The notes under the pieces were generated by a model that was given only the letters and a program-made list of their open reading frames with translations, was not told the DNA's origin and searched no databases. The position numbers and the translations under genes are program-made. From Streptoverticillium olivoreticuli subsp. olivoreticuli (GTDB lineage Bacteria; Actinomycetota; Actinomycetes; Streptomycetales; Streptomycetaceae), in the NCBI RefSeq assembly GCF_003391135.1, contig NZ_CP031455.1, forward strand, positions 1,302,001-1,366,000: a stretch of 64,000 nt of DNA, in the 5' to 3' direction. Shown here piece by piece: positions 61,762-64,000 of the stretch (position 1 is its first letter; each line of letters starts with the position of its first letter).

Positions 61762-64000
61762 ATGGTGGGATGCGGACGGCTCGGACGGACGCGGCGCAGG
61801 GGGCGGTTGGCCGGGGCGATGGTCTCGGGCCTGTTGCTGGTGCCGTTGCACGCGCTGGGCACGGGGTCGGCGTCCGCCGTCCCCGGTCTGGTGGAGGACC
61901 CGGCGTCGCTGGTGAATCCGCTGATCGGCACGGCGGGTTCGGTCAACACCTTTCCCGGTCCGGACATGCCGTTCGGCATGCTCCAGTGGGGCCCGGACAC
62001 CACTCCGCACCGCGCGTACGGCGGTGGCTACGAGTACCGGGACAGCAAGATCTCCGGTTTCAGCCTCACCCATCTGTCGGGGCCCGGCTGCCGGGCCGCC
62101 GGGGACGTGCCCATCCTCCCGGTCACCGGACGGCTGCCCGGGAATCCGGGCGAGGCCACGTCCGGTTTCAGCCACGCGCACGAGCACACCGGCATCGGCT
62201 ACTACGGGGTGACCGACACGGCGGGGATCACCACGGAGCTGACCTCCGCGACCCGGGCGGGGCTCGGCCGCTTCACGTTCCCCCGTGGCGCCGACTCCCG
62301 TCTGCTGCTCAAGCTCGGCGGAGGGGCGACGCAGGTCGACGGCACCCGCGCGCGGGCGGTCGGTGACCACGAGGTCGTGGGCGCGGTCGACAGCGGCCAC
62401 TTCTGCGGTGCCAAGAACCGCTACACCCTGCACTTCGACATCCGCTTCGACCGCCCGTTCACCGGCAGCGGTACGTGGGCGGGCGGCGCCGTCCGCCCGA
62501 AGGGCGGCGCCCTCGCCCGGGGCAGACACGTCGCGTCCGCCGCCCCGGCCCCCGGCGCGGGCGGGATGTATCTGACCTTCGACACGAGGACCGCGCGTAC
62601 GGTCACGGCGGCGGTGGGCATCTCGTACACCAGCGACGCCAACGCCGTACGGAACCTGGAGCAGGAGGTGGGGGGCCGCGGCTTCGACGGCGTCAGGCAG
62701 CGCGGTCACGACGCGTGGAACCGCGTGCTGGGGCGTGTGCGGATCGGTGGCGGCAGCCACGACCAGCAGGTGCAGTTCTACACCGCGCTCTATCACGCGC
62801 TGCTGCACCCCAACGTCTTCTCCGACGTCAACGGCCAGTACGCGGGCATGGACGGGCGGACGCACACGCTCGCCGCCGGGCAGCGCGCCCAGTACGCGAA
62901 CTACTCCGGCTGGGACACCTACCGCTCCCAGGCCCAGCTGATGGCCCTGGTCGCGCCGTGGACCGCCGGTGACGCCGTCACCTCGATGCTCAACGGCTAC
63001 GACCAGACGGGGCTGCTGCCCAAGTGGGCGCAGAACAACGGCGAGAGCTACGTCATGGCCGGGGATCCGGCCGCCGCGATCATCGCCGGCTCCTACGCCT
63101 TCGGGGCGCGCGGCTTCGACACCGCGCACGCGCTGGAGGTGATGGTCCACCAGGCGACCGCGCCCAACGCCGACCGGCCGGGCGAGGCGGTCCGCGACGC
63201 GAAGGGGTATCTCCCGGCCGACCACACCACGTGGGGGTGCTGCAACTTCTACGGGCCGGTCTCCACCCAGCTGGAGTACGACACCGCGGACTACGCGCTC
63301 GCCGCGATGGCCAGGTCCCTGGGCAGGCACGGCACGTACACGCGCTTCGCGACCAGGGCCCAGGACTGGCGGAACGTCTTCAACCCGGGGACCGGCTACC
63401 TCCAGGCCAGGCTCGCCGACGGCCGGTTCGCCCCGGGGTTCACCCCGGCCACCGCCTACGGCTTCATCGAGGGCACCTCCGCGCAGTACACCCCGATGAT
63501 CCCCTTCAACCTCAAGGCGCTGATCGCGGCGCGTGGTGGCCCCCGGGCGTACGGCGGCTACCTCGACAGCCTCTTCACCGACCTCAGGAAACCGGGCGGC
63601 ACCAACGCCGACCTCGGCAACGAGCCGAGCCTGGGGATCCCCTGGCAGTACGACTACCTGGCACAGCCCTGGAAGACGCAGGCGCTGATCCGCCGGATCC
63701 AGCAGACGCTGTACTCCAACACCCCCGCCGGGACCTTCGGCAACGACGACCTCGGCGCCATGAGCTCGTGGTACGTCTTCTCCGCGCTCGGCATGTACCC
63801 CGAGACGCCGGGGACGGACATCCTGGTGCTCGGCAGCCCGCTCTTCCCCCGGGCGGAACTGAGTCTGGGGACCGGCCGTACGCTGCGCATCAGCGCTCCG
63901 CAGGCCCGGACCGAGGCACCGTACGTGCGGGCGCTGGAGGTCGACGGCCGGGCGTGGGACAAGTCCTGGATCGGCTTCGGCGCGCTCCGTCGCGGCGGCA
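61762..64000 (+). CDS. GH92 alpha-mannosidase, 3' end outside window
   Basis: The frame starts with ATG at 61762, has a signal region of about 40 residues (Arg-rich start, then LAGAMVSGLLLVPLHALGTG and SASA) and stays open to the right edge (746 codons). GH92 hallmarks: LVNPLIGTAGSVNTFPGPDM, PFGMLQWGPDTTPHRAYGGG, SLTHLSGPGCRAAGD (substrate loop), and further on YTALYHALLHPNVFSDVNGQ, GWDTYRSQAQLMALVAPW, LPKWAQNNGESYVMAGDPAA, and near the edge TPAGTFGNDDLGAMSSWYVF SALGMYP-type ending. These secreted Ca2+-dependent exo-mannosidases trim mannose, mainly alpha-1,2-linked, from glycans or fungal mannan. GGAGG lies about 12 bp before the ATG. Confidence 0.95.
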   Translation, partial: MVGCGRLGRTRRRGRLAGAMVSGLLLVPLHALGTGSASAVPGLVEDPASLVNPLIGTAGSVNTFPGPDMPFGMLQWGPDTTPHRAYGGGYEYRDSKISGFSLTHLSGPGCRAAGDVPILPVTGRLPGNPGEATSGFSHAHEHTGIGYYGVTDTAGITTELTSATRAGLGRFTFPRGADSRLLLKLGGGATQVDGTRARAVGDHEVVGAVDSGHFCGAKNRYTLHFDIRFDRPFTGSGTWAGGAVRPKGGALARGRHVASAAPAPGAGGMYLTFDTRTARTVTAAVGISYTSDANAVRNLEQEVGGRGFDGVRQRGHDAWNRVLGRVRIGGGSHDQQVQFYTALYHALLHPNVFSDVNGQYAGMDGRTHTLAAGQRAQYANYSGWDTYRSQAQLMALVAPWTAGDAVTSMLNGYDQTGLLPKWAQNNGESYVMAGDPAAAIIAGSYAFGARGFDTAHALEVMVHQATAPNADRPGEAVRDAKGYLPADHTTWGCCNFYGPVSTQLEYDTADYALAAMARSLGRHGTYTRFATRAQDWRNVFNPGTGYLQARLADGRFAPGFTPATAYGFIEGTSAQYTPMIPFNLKALIAARGGPRAYGGYLDSLFTDLRKPGGTNADLGNEPSLGIPWQYDYLAQPWKTQALIRRIQQTLYSNTPAGTFGNDDLGAMSSWYVFSALGMYPETPGTDILVLGSPLFPRAELSLGTGRTLRISAPQARTEAPYVRALEVDGRAWDKSWIGFGALRRGG

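Noticed and set aside
60489..62003. 504-codon minus-strand open frame over lipase and intergenic region
   Set aside because: Antisense of the class 3 lipase; no recognisable motif and Arg/Pro-rich throughout.
61636..63330. 564-codon minus-strand open frame
   Set aside because: Antisense of the GH92 mannosidase, whose plus-strand frame is open to the window end and has many family motifs.
1..64000. tRNA, rRNA and insertion sequences
   Set aside because: No cloverleaf-like sequence with CCA-compatible acceptor stem, no rRNA-like sequence, and no transposase or terminal inverted repeats were recognised; a tRNAscan or Infernal run would be decisive.

Overview
The window reads as a chromosomal segment of a Streptomyces-type actinomycete. 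The DNA is very GC-rich with strongly GC-biased third codon positions, GTG starts are common, and many genes overlap by ATGA/GTGA. The gene content is typical of that genus: class F sortase, SpoIIE-type phosphatase, nSTAND/WD40 regulator, WYL regulator, several secreted proteins. No rRNA, tRNA, CRISPR array, IS element or intact prophage is seen. About 63 protein genes are supported, two of them cut by the window edges (a universal stress protein at the left, a GH92 mannosidase at the right). One MFS gene carries a frameshift.

Layout. 1-6.2 kb: USP fragment, secreted protein, LysR regulator, heme O synthase (ctaB), secreted ETX/MTX2-like protein, MFS permease. 6.5-14.2 kb: two more USPs, a class F sortase with a probable wall-anchored substrate, a FUSC exporter, an orphan histidine kinase, and a small-membrane-protein/DsbB-like/lipoprotein cluster. 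14.4-22.2 kb: XRE-nSTAND-WD40 protein, a PIMT-like methyltransferase preceded by a 38-residue acidic peptide, and a TetR regulator divergent from a hydrolase/cyclase pair. 22.3-29.0 kb: a large GAF-SpoIIE-HATPase phosphatase and a ribose-type ABC importer. 29-35 kb: an XRE-TPR regulator with four small downstream genes, a frameshifted chloramphenicol-type MFS exporter with a leader peptide, a GH25 lysozyme and a darcynin-like protein. 35-46 kb: amidotransferase, glutamate decarboxylase, nucleotidyltransferase, epoxide hydrolase, P450, DoxX, GNAT, Ca2+/H+ antiporter, ABC exporter, signal peptidase. 46-52.6 kb: BlaI/M56 pair, deacetylase, glycosyltransferase, DedA, alcohol dehydrogenase, secreted repeat protein. 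52.7-64 kb: WYL regulator with radical SAM enzyme, VOC protein, SDR, GAPDH, beta-propeller protein, DinB protein, lipase, GH92.

The most coherent systems rest on shared operators that can be read directly. A BlaI/M56-protease pair has the same 18-bp operator type in front of blaI and twice in the divergent promoter region of a glycosyltransferase-deacetylase operon and a DedA gene, which suggests an envelope-stress regulon. A 25-bp inverted repeat of the form CAATAGG-N11-CCTATTG occurs only before the WYL regulator and before a VOC-family gene. A tandem 22-bp repeat sits between a TetR gene and its divergent hydrolase/cyclase operon.

The most plausible undescribed systems are the peptide plus PIMT-like methyltransferase pair, the BlaI envelope regulon, and a phosphatase built on an AcoR-like sensor with a leftover P-loop.
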